A stretch of 64,000 bases of DNA from Planctomycetaceae bacterium (GCA_024742875.1 JANSXP010000027.1:20604-84603), one strand, 5' to 3'; positions 28,221 through 38,030 are shown, counted from the first letter of the stretch. Numbers and translations are program-made. Notes: generated by a model not told the origin, from the letters alone.

Positions 28221-28453
28221 GTGCGCGAAGGATGCTGGAGACTGACAGCCGGTGATTTCATGCCGTCGGCCGCGGCGCCATCGTTTCCCCAAAGCAGCCG
28301 ACGTTGCCCCCGCAACGGCAGCGTCGTCCAGCGTTGCTTCGGAATGGCGTTCAGGAGGGCAGAGGGAGGACGATCAAAAACAAGGGGAATCGACAGACGC
28401 GACGCTGCATACTGCCTCGTCGTTTCCGGACGATCCGTCACCGGCAGGGCCGG

Positions 28454-29248
28454 TTACCGGGCCGTCCAGCCGCCGTCCACGGTGACCATACTGCCCGTCA
28501 TGAAGCTGCCCGCCGGACTGGCCAGCAAAATGGCGGCGCCCTGAATCTCCTGCAGGTCCCCCCAGCGTTCCTGAGCAACTGCCCCCACGATAAAGCGACG
28601 CGCTTCTTCGGTATCGGCAATCGGAATGTTCATCGGTGTCAGAAACGGTCCCGGGCAGATGGCATTGCACGTGATGCCCTGGTTGGCCAGTTCCAGACCC
28701 AGCGCACGCGTCAGTTGCACCACGGCCCCCTTGCTCGACGTGTACGGCGTGCGGTTTGCCAGCCCGACCAGCCCCAGCGTACTGGCCATGTTGATAATGC
28801 GGCCGTACCCCGCCGATTTCATGTGGGGAATCACCGCCTTGCAGCACAGCCACGTGCCATGCACATTGGTCTTTTGCACCTGCTCGAATTCTTCGTAGCT
28901 GAGATCTTCGATGCTGCCGCGAATGTTGATTCCCGCGCTGTTGATCAGCACATCAATCCGCCCAAACTGATCAATGACGCTCTTGACGACTTCATCCACT
29001 TCTGACTGCGCCGTTACATCGGCCTGCAGTCCCACAGCCTGGACGCCAAATCCGGCTGCGATCTCGTCGGCGGTTTCCCGCGCCTCATCCTCATGGCGGC
29101 TCAGGATCACGATGGAAGCCCCTGCAGATGCCAGACCCGCGCCCATTGCGGCCCCCAGCCCTTTCGATCCGCCGGTGACCACAGCCACCTGTCCGGCCAT
29201 CTGAAACTGGGTAATTCCGGGTAGATTACGGAGCGCTGCGTTCGACAT
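28454..29248 (-). CDS. Short-chain dehydrogenase/reductase
   Basis: The 264-residue classical SDR has the cofactor loop TGGSKGLGAAMG, the DVTAQSEV acid, NSAGIN, catalytic Ser in NMASTLG, the YTSSK tetrad (Tyr and Lys) and the C-terminal SFMTGSMVTVDGGW motif. The sequence around SRHEDEAR is compatible with NADP(H). It is closest in pattern to 3-oxoacyl-ACP/gluconate-5-dehydrogenase-like enzymes; the substrate is unknown. It follows the trypsin/PDZ gene by 34 bp on the same strand. Confidence 0.88.
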   Translation of the reverse strand: MSNAALRNLPGITQFQMAGQVAVVTGGSKGLGAAMGAGLASAGASIVILSRHEDEARETADEIAAGFGVQAVGLQADVTAQSEVDEVVKSVIDQFGRIDVLINSAGINIRGSIEDLSYEEFEQVQKTNVHGTWLCCKAVIPHMKSAGYGRIINMASTLGLVGLANRTPYTSSKGAVVQLTRALGLELANQGITCNAICPGPFLTPMNIPIADTEEARRFIVGAVAQERWGDLQEIQGAAILLASPAGSFMTGSMVTVDGGWTAR

Positions 29249-29282
29249 GTCGATGCTTCATTACTTTTGGGGACTGGGAGCG

Positions 29283-30911
29283 TTACGGTTTCAGAGTGTC
29301 GTGGCTGGCTGCAAATGCTGCAACCGCGGACCAGGGCAGGGCAATGACCGACTCTCTGCTGCGAACGGCAATGTTCAGGCCCAGCAGATCTCCACTGGGG
29401 CTGACGACGGCCGTCGCCATGTGAATGGGAAGCAGGGCGGCGTCATGCTGAAAGACATTTTCAAAGCCAGTCCTGCGACCACTCAAAACGCCGGAACGAC
29501 CGTCAAGAAACTCGCTGCGGTCGAGAAGTCGATCGGCCGGCTGAGAGAGCACTACCACCGCACTTCGCGGCAGCCCGTCACGCAGGCAGACCAGACGAAT
29601 GCGATCACCGGCCGCGTACTGATCCAGCAGCCGGGCGACGTCATCAAAGCTGGTGCAGTCTTCTCCCGCAAGAGAATCAATGACATCTCCCTTGAGGATG
29701 CCGGCCTGGGCTGCGGCGGAACCCGGCACGACCCCGGACACCACCAGGACCCCGTCATCCACGTCCAGCGTACAGCCGAGCGCCGGCCTGTGCCGCGGTT
29801 CGTGAAACTTCGGTCGGGCAGTGATACCGCAGGCATCCCCGTGACAGCAGACGGCCTGCCAGGCAGCGACCTGAACCGACGGACCATTGGAAAATGCGGG
29901 CAGTGATGCTGAGTCTTCCACCTGAAGCAGGAGAAGATCCAGTGGCAGCGAGGAAGCGACCAGACGGAGTTTCAGCCAGCCATTCGGCCCTTTGCACTCC
30001 AGCGTCTCACCGGAAACCACGCTGCGTTTGGCAACAAACAGGCGATCTGACACGCGACAGCAGAACAGCGTTTCGTTCTGACCGGTCGCTCTGAGCCGAA
30101 AGTTGAATCTTTGCAGTGTTTGGCGGGCCGCCGGAGGACACGTCATCTCGGCAACCCGGCCGGCGATCACTCCGTCGGTGGTGGTGATGTGTGCTGTCGC
30201 CAGCGCCTGCCGGATCACATCCAGACTGAGATGCAGATTGGTGACACGACCAGCGCCGATCCGCGCATTGAGGCCAATCAGTCGGCCATCGCTGCGGAAC
30301 AGTGGACCGCCGGAATCTCCAGCCGTAAGACGACAGGACGTCCGAATAGTGTCGGCGGTCTTCGCCAGCAACCGACCATGGCGCAGGATGGCGGGCCCCG
30401 ACTCACTGCGTGCTGGTCGCCCCGCCGCATACACCACGTTCCTGAGCTTCGTCTGATCGTACAGGCGGCGACTGGCCACGCCCATCGGGCGGACCCGCTG
30501 ACCGACCAGGCCTGCAACCCGCAGGATGGCCACATCCGCCTTTCGGTCCAGATGTCGTACGATCGCCGGGAAGGCTCCGCCATCAGACTCAACAACAACG
30601 CGCCGCAGCGGGGAGGTGAGCCCGTGGGCGACCGTCAGGACGTCGCCTTCTGCCGAGACAACCACACCAGTGGATAACTCTCCGCCGCAGCGAATGCGAA
30701 CAACGGCGGAAAGCAGATCCGCAACCGCATCAGGCGCGGCAGGACCACTGCCCGCCATGGCGATCGCCGGCTGACACAGAGCAGACGCCAGCAGCACGCA
30801 GAAAACGAGTGGTGGCAGAAATTCGGTTGCGCGGGCGTTACGGGGCATTGCCAGGGGGTCTGGTATCAGCATCTTCTGCCGATGTGGCCTTGTCTTCTGA
30901 GGGCGAAGCAT
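29283..30911 (-). CDS. Trypsin-like serine protease with PDZ domain, possibly double-domain
   Basis: The start is uncertain: ATG 30911, 30872 or 30848. The last overlaps the upstream stop by 11 nt and gives the signal FLPPLVFCVLLASALC. Numbered from 30911, the protease triad is H96 (TVAHG), D126 (ADVAIL) and S200 (TAGDSGGPLF), all intact. A second segment (about 300-365) looks like a degenerate protease half without a triad. A PDZ domain follows (VSGVVPGSAAAQAGILKGDVI, then DDVARLLDQYAAGDRIRLVC). The C-terminal ending (VVSPSGDLLGLNIAVRS) again resembles a trypsin-fold edge. It is likely a periplasmic HtrA-like quality-control or signalling protease, coupled to the cyanophycinase-like gene. 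Confidence 0.84.
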   Translation of the reverse strand: MLRPQKTRPHRQKMLIPDPLAMPRNARATEFLPPLVFCVLLASALCQPAIAMAGSGPAAPDAVADLLSAVVRIRCGGELSTGVVVSAEGDVLTVAHGLTSPLRRVVVESDGGAFPAIVRHLDRKADVAILRVAGLVGQRVRPMGVASRRLYDQTKLRNVVYAAGRPARSESGPAILRHGRLLAKTADTIRTSCRLTAGDSGGPLFRSDGRLIGLNARIGAGRVTNLHLSLDVIRQALATAHITTTDGVIAGRVAEMTCPPAARQTLQRFNFRLRATGQNETLFCCRVSDRLFVAKRSVVSGETLECKGPNGWLKLRLVASSLPLDLLLLQVEDSASLPAFSNGPSVQVAAWQAVCCHGDACGITARPKFHEPRHRPALGCTLDVDDGVLVVSGVVPGSAAAQAGILKGDVIDSLAGEDCTSFDDVARLLDQYAAGDRIRLVCLRDGLPRSAVVVLSQPADRLLDRSEFLDGRSGVLSGRRTGFENVFQHDAALLPIHMATAVVSPSGDLLGLNIAVRSRESVIALPWSAVAAFAASHDTLKP

Positions 30912-32520
30912 CGTCTTCCTCCGGCGGCATCACCAAAACCTTCCGCTGAGCCAGTTCGTAGACACCACCAGCCGGCAGGGCCACATAGTCCGGGTCGTCT
31001 TCCGCTGTGTGAGTATTGCGGTCGTAAAAGAACACGCGGCCCCGGCCGATGACTGTGGCCTGACTTTGCCGGACTTCGATGGCCGTGGCTTCGTCGAGCC
31101 CGATTCCGAGCATCTGAGGATACCGGTTCACGAGCCCGGTCATGTCTTTCTGGCGGCCTCTCTGTGAGAAATGCTGGTCAATGGCCACTCCACCGATAAA
31201 GCCCAGGCCACCGCGTTCATAGCCGGGTGCCATGATGCGAAAATTCTCAATGGGTGTCGCGCGGGCCAGATAACGCGCCTGGATCGACGCGCCGGCCGAC
31301 GAACCTCCGATGACGCCGCCACGTGCCAGCACATCCTTCATCAGCTTCTGCGCCTGTGTTCCATAGTAGGAGTCCGCCAAATTCCACTGGCGGCCTCCAC
31401 CAAACCAGACGCCGGTCGCATCCTTCAGCGGAGCCAGAAACTCCGGATCGCTGTTGGCACGCTGACGATCTTTCGTGTGGACGGTGGTCGCCTGCTTCAC
31501 GCCCATGCGTTCCCAGTAGCGAACCATTCCCTGCTGAGGCGACACCTCAAGTTCTTCGGTGCAGGGGATGTAGACCAGTCGCGCATCTTTGCCTCCTGCC
31601 AGTTCCACAAATCGCTCCATCAACCCTGCCGGCATGCCGCCGCCGCCGACAATCAGCAGCGTGCCATTCTCGACGCGGGGTACCGGAGGTTTGTCGGCGG
31701 GAAACTTCGGCAGTGTGCGATCGATGGAATCTCGTCGCCATTCCGTCCAGTCAACCAGGAACTGGGGAGCACGCTGCCCCTGCTGCCGCTGTGTGAGACT
31801 CTGCCGCCGCACGCTGTGGTGAGGGCCCGGCGGCAAAACGAAGGATGCCGTGCCATCGCCGACCACTTGCGCAATGCGACGTCGCACAACCAGCATCGCA
31901 TCAATGGAAAGCTGCAGCCCCACAGTACGCCGCTTTGCGCTCACGGCATCGAGCAGACGTTTGTCATCAGCTTCGCCCACCGACAGCACGGCCATCGGCA
32001 GGACATTTAGTCCCGCCTGCAGATCACCGTCGTCAGTTAACCAAAACTTTCCGGCCAGTTGAGCGACACCACCAAGCAGACCCAGTCGACCTCCACCTCG
32101 TACGTAGGCGGCCAGTGCGTCCGCCGACCCACCGAGCCCCTGTGGCACGATGTCGGTTGGCGACATCAACAAAACCAGATCCGGGGCATCTTCTGCCGTC
32201 AGCGATTCGTCCATGCTGCCGGCCTTTAGTAATCCGAAAGTCACCGACGACGACTTGGTGATAGTGAACAACTGCTCCAGGCCAGCCACATCGGCCGTAC
32301 GTGTCTCGGGATGAGCCAGCAGAACGATGTTTGTGCCTTCACCGGCACGACGCAGCATGTTCTCAAATCGTTCGGCCTGAGCAACGTCAGGACAAATCGC
32401 CAATGTGCCGCCCAAAGAGGTGTGCAGGGGCCAGGCATCGAAGTCTTCGTCAAACACCTGAGCAGGAGCAGGGGCGACGGTGAGCAGAAGCGCACAGGCA
32501 GTCAGCAGGATGCGTTGCAT
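30838..32520 (-). CDS. Exported cyanophycinase-like S51 peptidase with N-terminal extension
   Basis: The 560-residue protein has a signal peptide (LLTACALLLTVAPAPAQ). Residues 280-540 match the S51 family: LLIVGGGGMPAGLMERFVEL, GVWFGGGRQWNLADSYYGT, the nucleophile elbow GGVIGGSSAGASIQ (S408) and IDQHFSQRGRQKDM. Cyanophycinases cleave beta-linked Asp-Arg polymer, but exported planctomycete homologues may act on other peptides. The first 260 residues form an additional domain (VLLMSPTDIVPQGLGGSADA and GGRLGLLGG strands, amidotransferase-like). It is followed within the same reading run by the protease gene. Confidence 0.85.
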   Translation of the reverse strand: MQRILLTACALLLTVAPAPAQVFDEDFDAWPLHTSLGGTLAICPDVAQAERFENMLRRAGEGTNIVLLAHPETRTADVAGLEQLFTITKSSSVTFGLLKAGSMDESLTAEDAPDLVLLMSPTDIVPQGLGGSADALAAYVRGGGRLGLLGGVAQLAGKFWLTDDGDLQAGLNVLPMAVLSVGEADDKRLLDAVSAKRRTVGLQLSIDAMLVVRRRIAQVVGDGTASFVLPPGPHHSVRRQSLTQRQQGQRAPQFLVDWTEWRRDSIDRTLPKFPADKPPVPRVENGTLLIVGGGGMPAGLMERFVELAGGKDARLVYIPCTEELEVSPQQGMVRYWERMGVKQATTVHTKDRQRANSDPEFLAPLKDATGVWFGGGRQWNLADSYYGTQAQKLMKDVLARGGVIGGSSAGASIQARYLARATPIENFRIMAPGYERGGLGFIGGVAIDQHFSQRGRQKDMTGLVNRYPQMLGIGLDEATAIEVRQSQATVIGRGRVFFYDRNTHTAEDDPDYVALPAGGVYELAQRKVLVMPPEEDDASPSEDKATSAEDADTRPPGNAP

Positions 32521-32570
32521 GAGAGGGCCATCATGGAAAGGCGGCAGGAAACAGTCCCTACGACCTTACA

Positions 32571-33068
32571 CTATGGCGTCATAAACGCAACGTAATAGAA
32601 CACCAGCCCGGTGATCGCGGTCATGGTGATATCGACAGTCGACAGCCAGCCCAGCAGTTTGTGAGTGCGGCTGTGTTCACCCGGAAGTGGCGGGGCAGAG
32701 AATCGACGAAACGCCAGCACCAGTGTTGTGAACCAGATTACCGGAGTGGTGATGGCAAAGATCAGGTGAAATCTCAGGTAAGGGCGTGCTTCGGCGACCT
32801 TCGCCGCCAGGGCCGCCTCTTCGGGATGCGACTTCTTCACGATGTTCTCCCAGCCACCGTGGACAAGTTGCAGATCCACTTCAAAGGCCGTCACAGCGAC
32901 GAGCAGCACAATGCCCAAAGTCAGTTGCAGCCACTTGTGCTGGTTGAAGGCTTTCTTCACCTTCACCAGCCAAAGGCTGTACACGAGAAGCGGCACGATG
33001 ATCACCAATGCACACACGACGAAGTCGAGCATGAAGGACGTGCGATATCCTAAGAAACCATCCTGCAT
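32571..33068 (-). CDS. DUF420-family integral membrane protein
   Basis: ATG 33068 (MQDGFLGYRTSFMLDFVV) gives 165 residues; the frame is open to 33197 but that part is Arg/Cys-rich and unlike membrane protein. Four hydrophobic helices are visible, and conserved-looking histidines occur in FNQHKWLQLTLG, RFHLIFAITTPVIW and RTHKLLGWLSTVDI. DUF420 proteins are often found with cytochrome oxidase assembly genes; no such gene is near here. It lies 50 bp upstream of the S51 peptidase gene on the same strand. Confidence 0.8.
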   Translation of the reverse strand: MQDGFLGYRTSFMLDFVVCALVIIVPLLVYSLWLVKVKKAFNQHKWLQLTLGIVLLVAVTAFEVDLQLVHGGWENIVKKSHPEEAALAAKVAEARPYLRFHLIFAITTPVIWFTTLVLAFRRFSAPPLPGEHSRTHKLLGWLSTVDITMTAITGLVFYYVAFMTP

Positions 33069-33314
33069 GACAATTCTGAACCCGAATGAAGATTCGCAAA
33101 GCTGCTTCCGCTGGTGGGGCATCCGTACTGCACATCCGCATCCTGACCGATCGATCGACAGGGCGAGAACGCGTTGGCTCAGCCGCAGTCGCGCCACATC
33201 TCCACTGCCGTGGATTCGCGGGAGTCACCCGAGTGATGGCACAGCGGACGACGCCTCGGTGGCCCAGTCACGGTCGACCGGACCACCAGACGGGAATCTG
33301 TCACGAGACAGGAC

Positions 33315-35246
33315 CTAGCTGAGCAGTTCAGACATCACCGAGGCAATCCCCTCGGAGTCCACGCCCTGGAAGCCCATCTGCTGCCACAGTCCACCGGAAC
33401 CTTCTTTGTTGGTGCCAATGTTGTTATAGCGGCCTTTGAAGCCTCGCTTGAGCAGTTCGGATCCGAACCGTGAGCCCAGCCCCGTGTTAACATTGAACGA
33501 TTCGGCCACGAGCACAGCCGGAGCTGCCGCCAGACGTGCCATCATGTCCTCGTCGTAGACATTCAGGGTCGACTTACAAACCAGTCCCACGTCTTTACCA
33601 GCCTCTTTCAGCCCGATCACAGCGTCGAGCGCTCGGTACGTGGTCTCACCGAACGACACGATGTAGCCGTCTTTGCCATCCCGGACCAGATCGTCTTTGC
33701 CGGTCACAAACTCGTAGTCGTCACCAAACAGACGGCTGCCACCGTCATCCAGCAGATCGGGCACGCCGGATCGCGTGGAGAAGATGAAACGCAGACCTTC
33801 GTCATTGTAGATCTTCTTCAGGCAGGCACGGAACTGATGCTGGTCCGCCGGGAAGTACAATCGCGTTGTGTCTTTGCCTTCATCCGGCAGACCGTTGGCG
33901 GCAAACATGTTGTTCAGCCCGAAGTGACACGTGTTGTCGGCCATGTCGTCACAACCGGCGTGGCTGAAGTGCGCCAAAACGTTGCTGCCGTTCAGACGCG
34001 CCATCGTGATTTCGGAAACCAGCATCTCCAAAAACGCGGAGAAGGTGGCAAAGATGCCCTGCTTACCTGGCTCGAAGCCGAAACCCGCGGCCGCGGAATA
34101 GTTACCGCGTTCCATGATTCCACCACGCACGAACACCTCGGGATGCGAGGCGCGAACGTGATTCAGGCCGCAACTGCCTTCCAGGTCGCAGTCAAAAACC
34201 TTCACAGACTCAATCCGCTTTTGCTCCGGAATATCGTCCAGGATCTCATTCAGGATCCGACCGAACAGATCACGATTCTTGCCAACACTGCCGGCATCGG
34301 ACCCGCGGTGAGTGGGGCCCTTGGGGCCTTTCTCAACACCTGCCAGATATTCTGCTGCTTCCGGACGGTTATTGGCTTTGAGGTAGTCAATCGCGGTCGC
34401 CGTCTTGATGACATCGTGACCGTGTGCACTGCCTTCCAGTCCTTCCACGCCTGGGCACATTTTACGTTTGTTGATCAGGGCGATCGGGCCATCTTCGGTG
34501 ACGGCCGCACACATGCGGGCATAAAGCCCATCAAGGTCTTCACCATCGCCAATGTTGACGCTCAGCCCGTGACCTTCGAGCGTTTTTGACACATCAAAGC
34601 CGGGCAGGTAGTCCGACGGATGCCCGGCGATGGTGACGTCGTTGTCATCGATCAGCAGCTTCACATTGAGGCCCTGCGCGACGGCCAGGCGAGCTGCTTC
34701 CGCATCGTTGCCTTCCATCTGGGAACCGTCCGACCCCAGCATGAAGACGACCTTGTCGGGATTGCCGATGGCCACGCCATTCACGAAAGGCCACATGTGG
34801 CCCAGACGGCCGGAACTGAACTTGACGCCAGGTGTGAACCCCTTTTCCGGGTGTCCAGGCAGGTGCGACAGATACTCGCGATAATGAAACAGCTTCTCCA
34901 GCGGCAATTCGCCTTCGAGCACAGCCATAAGGTACTGCGTGGCCACACGGTGACCCGCTTCATCAAAAAACACGGGCACGACATCCGGGCCGCCGCCTTG
35001 ACGGGCGTTTTCGATAAACCCGTGCATAATCAGCGTTTCGGGCACGGTGTCGAATGGCCCACCCGTGTGACCGCCCAGACCCTTTGCGTCGGCGATGGCG
35101 GTGAAGAAGATGATGGCGTCGCGGCACAACTGGATATTGGCAGCCAGCTGGGTTTTCTGTTCGTCTGTCAACTTTGGCTGAGCTGGATCGAGGGCAACAA
35201 CTTTGTAATCACTCAGGGGGATTGGAAATTCCGTAGCGACAGACAT
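33315..35246 (-). CDS. tkt: Transketolase-family enzyme (divergent)
   Basis: ATG 35246 (MSVATEFPIPLSDYK) with AGGAG 8 nt upstream gives 643 residues. The thiamine-diphosphate fold is clear: LPGHPEKGFTPGVKFSSGRLGH, the TPP/Mg motif GSDGSQMEGNDAEAARLAVAQ ending in IDDNDVTIAG, and a C-terminal transketolase domain (VGLVCKSTLNVYDED). It differs from textbook transketolase: the N-terminal GHPG loop reads GGHTGGPFDT, and the substrate-loop region reads DNTCHFGLNNMFAANG. It probably transfers ketol units in the pentose phosphate network, but the substrate could be altered. No other pentose-phosphate gene is adjacent. Confidence 0.85.
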   Translation of the reverse strand: MSVATEFPIPLSDYKVVALDPAQPKLTDEQKTQLAANIQLCRDAIIFFTAIADAKGLGGHTGGPFDTVPETLIMHGFIENARQGGGPDVVPVFFDEAGHRVATQYLMAVLEGELPLEKLFHYREYLSHLPGHPEKGFTPGVKFSSGRLGHMWPFVNGVAIGNPDKVVFMLGSDGSQMEGNDAEAARLAVAQGLNVKLLIDDNDVTIAGHPSDYLPGFDVSKTLEGHGLSVNIGDGEDLDGLYARMCAAVTEDGPIALINKRKMCPGVEGLEGSAHGHDVIKTATAIDYLKANNRPEAAEYLAGVEKGPKGPTHRGSDAGSVGKNRDLFGRILNEILDDIPEQKRIESVKVFDCDLEGSCGLNHVRASHPEVFVRGGIMERGNYSAAAGFGFEPGKQGIFATFSAFLEMLVSEITMARLNGSNVLAHFSHAGCDDMADNTCHFGLNNMFAANGLPDEGKDTTRLYFPADQHQFRACLKKIYNDEGLRFIFSTRSGVPDLLDDGGSRLFGDDYEFVTGKDDLVRDGKDGYIVSFGETTYRALDAVIGLKEAGKDVGLVCKSTLNVYDEDMMARLAAAPAVLVAESFNVNTGLGSRFGSELLKRGFKGRYNNIGTNKEGSGGLWQQMGFQGVDSEGIASVMSELLS

Positions 35247-35741
35247 CAATATCTCCTGCAGGTACCTTAGAAACGACAGCGTGGGGAGGCCTGCGTCCTC
35301 CGGAGGCAGCGCACAGTCTGCCCGCAAAAAACGCTCAATTTGGCGGAGAGTATGAACCGACTCCTTGGAATTGCAACGCTGCCACTCGTAATGGCCCGTT
35401 TTCCGACCGGTGGTACAGCAAATTCTCTGCTGTTCGGAAGATCACGCTTTCCGCATGCCCTGCCTGCGTCGCCTGAGGGCGAATTCCCTGCCCAAAACCC
35501 TGCTCGACGCCGCAGAGCCCGGGAAACCAGCCAGTTGAGGGCGCGTTAATCTGTGCGGGTTACCGCGAATATCCGTGTTTTTAGGTTCCTGCAAAGTTTG
35601 ACGACTGTTCTGACGATACCGATTAAGACGGGACTTTGTCTGAACGTCGGTTCGCGCAGATTGCCGCTGGCAACTCCGCGTTGACGCTCACGTCCCCAAA
35701 GGGGGTCGCATCTTTTGCAAGATGCAAACAAGGAATGCGTA
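35247..35741. other. Divergent intergenic region, tkt / TolC
   Basis: 495 bp between divergently read genes, with no convincing coding sequence. A possible promoter for the TolC gene is TTGACG at 35598-35603 and GATTAA at 35621-35626, separated by 17 bp; the -10 match is poor. The region is otherwise featureless to my reading. Confidence 0.5.
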
Positions 35742-37955
35742 GTGTCCAGACCACGATCGAGAACAACAGCATTCGCACTGCTGCTCTCCACCCTGCTGTC
35801 AGGGTGTGCTCAGGGACCGTTGCGTCTGCAGTATCTGTGGCGCAGTGACGAAAATCTGTCGTACTACGTCGATAAGGCGTCCGCGATTGAATACCCCACT
35901 GAGCCGGAAGAAATCCTCCCACGGGACCCCAATCTGTTCAATCGGCCCCGCCGTTTGACGGATCTGGATGAAACGGAGCCCTGGGGCATTTCGCTGCACG
36001 AGTGTGTTCGCCGCGCTTTGTCTGACTCGGCCATCGTGCTGGACGATGCCTCCTTTGGCTCACCATCCAACCCGATCTTCAGCCGTCCCGCTCAGGTGGC
36101 GTCAACACTGGACCATGCCATCCAGAACACCGGTTTCCTGTTTGGCAATCGCGGCCCCGAAGCCGCCCTGGCTGACTTCGATGCTGCCTTCACCACATCG
36201 CTGACCTGGGGACGAGACGAAGTCCCACAAAACGCGGGCAGCTTTGGTATCCCCAGTGGCGCCTCTCAGGTGTCAGAGACATTCGCCTGGCAGACTTCCC
36301 TCGAAAAGCCGCTGGCCAACGGAGGGACGCTCACTCTGCAGGGCACCACCAACTACGACGGCAACAATCGTCCGGTCAGCGGCGGGCAGTTGTTTCCATC
36401 GTCCTACAACGGCCTGGTGCAGTTTGAAATGCGTCAGCCACTGCTGGCGGGTGCCGGTACCGAATTCACCCGCATTGCCGGCCCGGCCAGCCAGACCCTG
36501 CGAGGGGTATCCGGCGTTTCGCAGGGCGTGCTGATTTCTCGCATCAACGGCGACATCTCACTCACGCAGTTCGAGCAGTCTGTCCAGTCACTGGTCCGCG
36601 ACGTGCATCGCGTATACTGGGACCTGAACCTGTTCCTGCGTCTTTACGAATCAGAAAAAGAGTCGTTTAAGGAACTGCTGGAGTATTACAACCGCGTTCG
36701 CGATCGTCGCGAAAGTACGGTCGCATCCAAATCCGCCGAAGCGCGAATCGCCGAAGCCAAAGCCCGACTGGCCGGTTCTCTGGCTGACGTGCTGCAGCGC
36801 GAACAGCGTCTGCGACGTCTGTGTCACCTGCCACTTTCCGACGGCAAATTTCTGTATCCAACCGATCAGCCGACCGAAGCCCTGCTGGAACCCGCGTGGG
36901 AATCTTCGCTGCAGGAAGCACTCGCTCATCGCGTGGAACTGCGTCGACAGAAGTGGGAAATCAAGAGCCTCGAACTGCAGTTGCGGGCCGCCCGCAGCCT
37001 GACGCGACCTCGACTCGACTTTGTGTCTCAGTATCGTGTCAATGGCCTGGGTGATGCCCTGCTGGGCAACCAGGATTCTCAACTGGATACGTTCCTGGGC
37101 AATCTGGCGGGCGGACAGAATACGGGCTGGAGTGTGGGCTTTCAGATGTCCGCCCCGCTGGGCTTTCGGCTGGCACGAATTCAGGAACGCAATTATGAGC
37201 TGCGTCTGCGAAAGGCCCGCGTTGTACTGGGCGAACAGGAACGCGACATCAGCTACGAGCTGGCTACCACCATGCTGGAAATGGAACGCTGGTACTCACT
37301 GGCCAGTGACACCATCCCCCGGATGAGGGCCAGCCGGGAACACGTGGAATTTCAGGAGTCACGCCTGATCGGAGACTCCTTCCAGGCACAGATCAACTCC
37401 GCCAACTTTGAAGCTTTGCTCAACGCCAAAATCCAGGCCCGTGACGCCGAGCAGGCGTATCTGCAGAGCATCATTGAATACAACAAGTCCCTGGTGGACT
37501 GGAAGTTCCGCAAGGGCACTTTGCTGCGTGACAACGAAATCTATCTGGCCGAAGGCAACTGGCATCCGGAAGCCTACAACACGGCCATGAAGCGATCCGT
37601 GGACCGCACACATGCCAAAGACAAACACAAGTTCCGGACGATTCCGATGGAATTCGTCGGCGGTCCAGCGCCCAACAGTTTCGAATCGCTGAATCCGGAT
37701 GGCCGCCCATCCACGCCTGGCGTGCTTCGCAACGCAACACCCGGCGTGGGCCCGGCCGAAGCGGTGCCCGCCATCCCGGAGAACATGGAACCGGCCCCCG
37801 TGCCCCCCATGTCCGATGAGCCACTGCCGCCCGTGATCCCGGATGGCGGTTCGGAAGGCAACATCACACGAATTTCCAACTCGCAGCTGATCTTCCCTCC
37901 CATCTCCTCTGAGGAAGGGGAGAAGGGTGACGACTCGGGACGTGTCCGCCTGTAG
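35742..37955 (+). CDS. TolC-family outer-membrane efflux lipoprotein
   Basis: Translation starts at GTG 35742, selected by AAGGA 7 nt upstream; this places a lipoprotein signal (FALLLSTLLSGC) at the N-terminus. A TTG at 35715 is possible but unsupported. The 737-residue protein has two long helical-hairpin repeats typical of TolC: VHRVYWDLNLFLRLYESEKES ... EARIAEAKARLAGSLADVLQ and later RKARVVLGEQERDISYELATTML ... FEALLNAKIQARDAEQAYLQS. A Pro-rich tail of about 120 residues follows the barrel/hairpin core. It should form the outer-membrane channel of an export system; no RND or ABC partner is in the window. Confidence 0.87.
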   Translation: MSRPRSRTTAFALLLSTLLSGCAQGPLRLQYLWRSDENLSYYVDKASAIEYPTEPEEILPRDPNLFNRPRRLTDLDETEPWGISLHECVRRALSDSAIVLDDASFGSPSNPIFSRPAQVASTLDHAIQNTGFLFGNRGPEAALADFDAAFTTSLTWGRDEVPQNAGSFGIPSGASQVSETFAWQTSLEKPLANGGTLTLQGTTNYDGNNRPVSGGQLFPSSYNGLVQFEMRQPLLAGAGTEFTRIAGPASQTLRGVSGVSQGVLISRINGDISLTQFEQSVQSLVRDVHRVYWDLNLFLRLYESEKESFKELLEYYNRVRDRRESTVASKSAEARIAEAKARLAGSLADVLQREQRLRRLCHLPLSDGKFLYPTDQPTEALLEPAWESSLQEALAHRVELRRQKWEIKSLELQLRAARSLTRPRLDFVSQYRVNGLGDALLGNQDSQLDTFLGNLAGGQNTGWSVGFQMSAPLGFRLARIQERNYELRLRKARVVLGEQERDISYELATTMLEMERWYSLASDTIPRMRASREHVEFQESRLIGDSFQAQINSANFEALLNAKIQARDAEQAYLQSIIEYNKSLVDWKFRKGTLLRDNEIYLAEGNWHPEAYNTAMKRSVDRTHAKDKHKFRTIPMEFVGGPAPNSFESLNPDGRPSTPGVLRNATPGVGPAEAVPAIPENMEPAPVPPMSDEPLPPVIPDGGSEGNITRISNSQLIFPPISSEEGEKGDDSGRVRL

Positions 37956-37997
37956 ATCGACACAGGTCGCACTACAGTTCACGCAATACCACATACG

Positions 37998-38030
37998 AAA
38001 AAGGGATCGTCCGGCGGACGATCCCTTTCC
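37998..38030 (-). terminator. Terminator between TolC and oxidoreductase genes
   Basis: A 10-bp GC-rich stem (GGGATCGTCC 38003-38012, GGACGATCCC 38016-38025) with loop GGC is extended by A-T pairs. On the minus strand it is followed by five T residues, on the plus strand by three, so it can serve both convergent genes and is stronger for the oxidoreductase gene. Confidence 0.75.

Noticed and set aside
33837..35270. Two plus-strand open frames antisense to transketolase
   Set aside because: Sense strand carries the thiamine-diphosphate motifs; antisense sequences are patternless.
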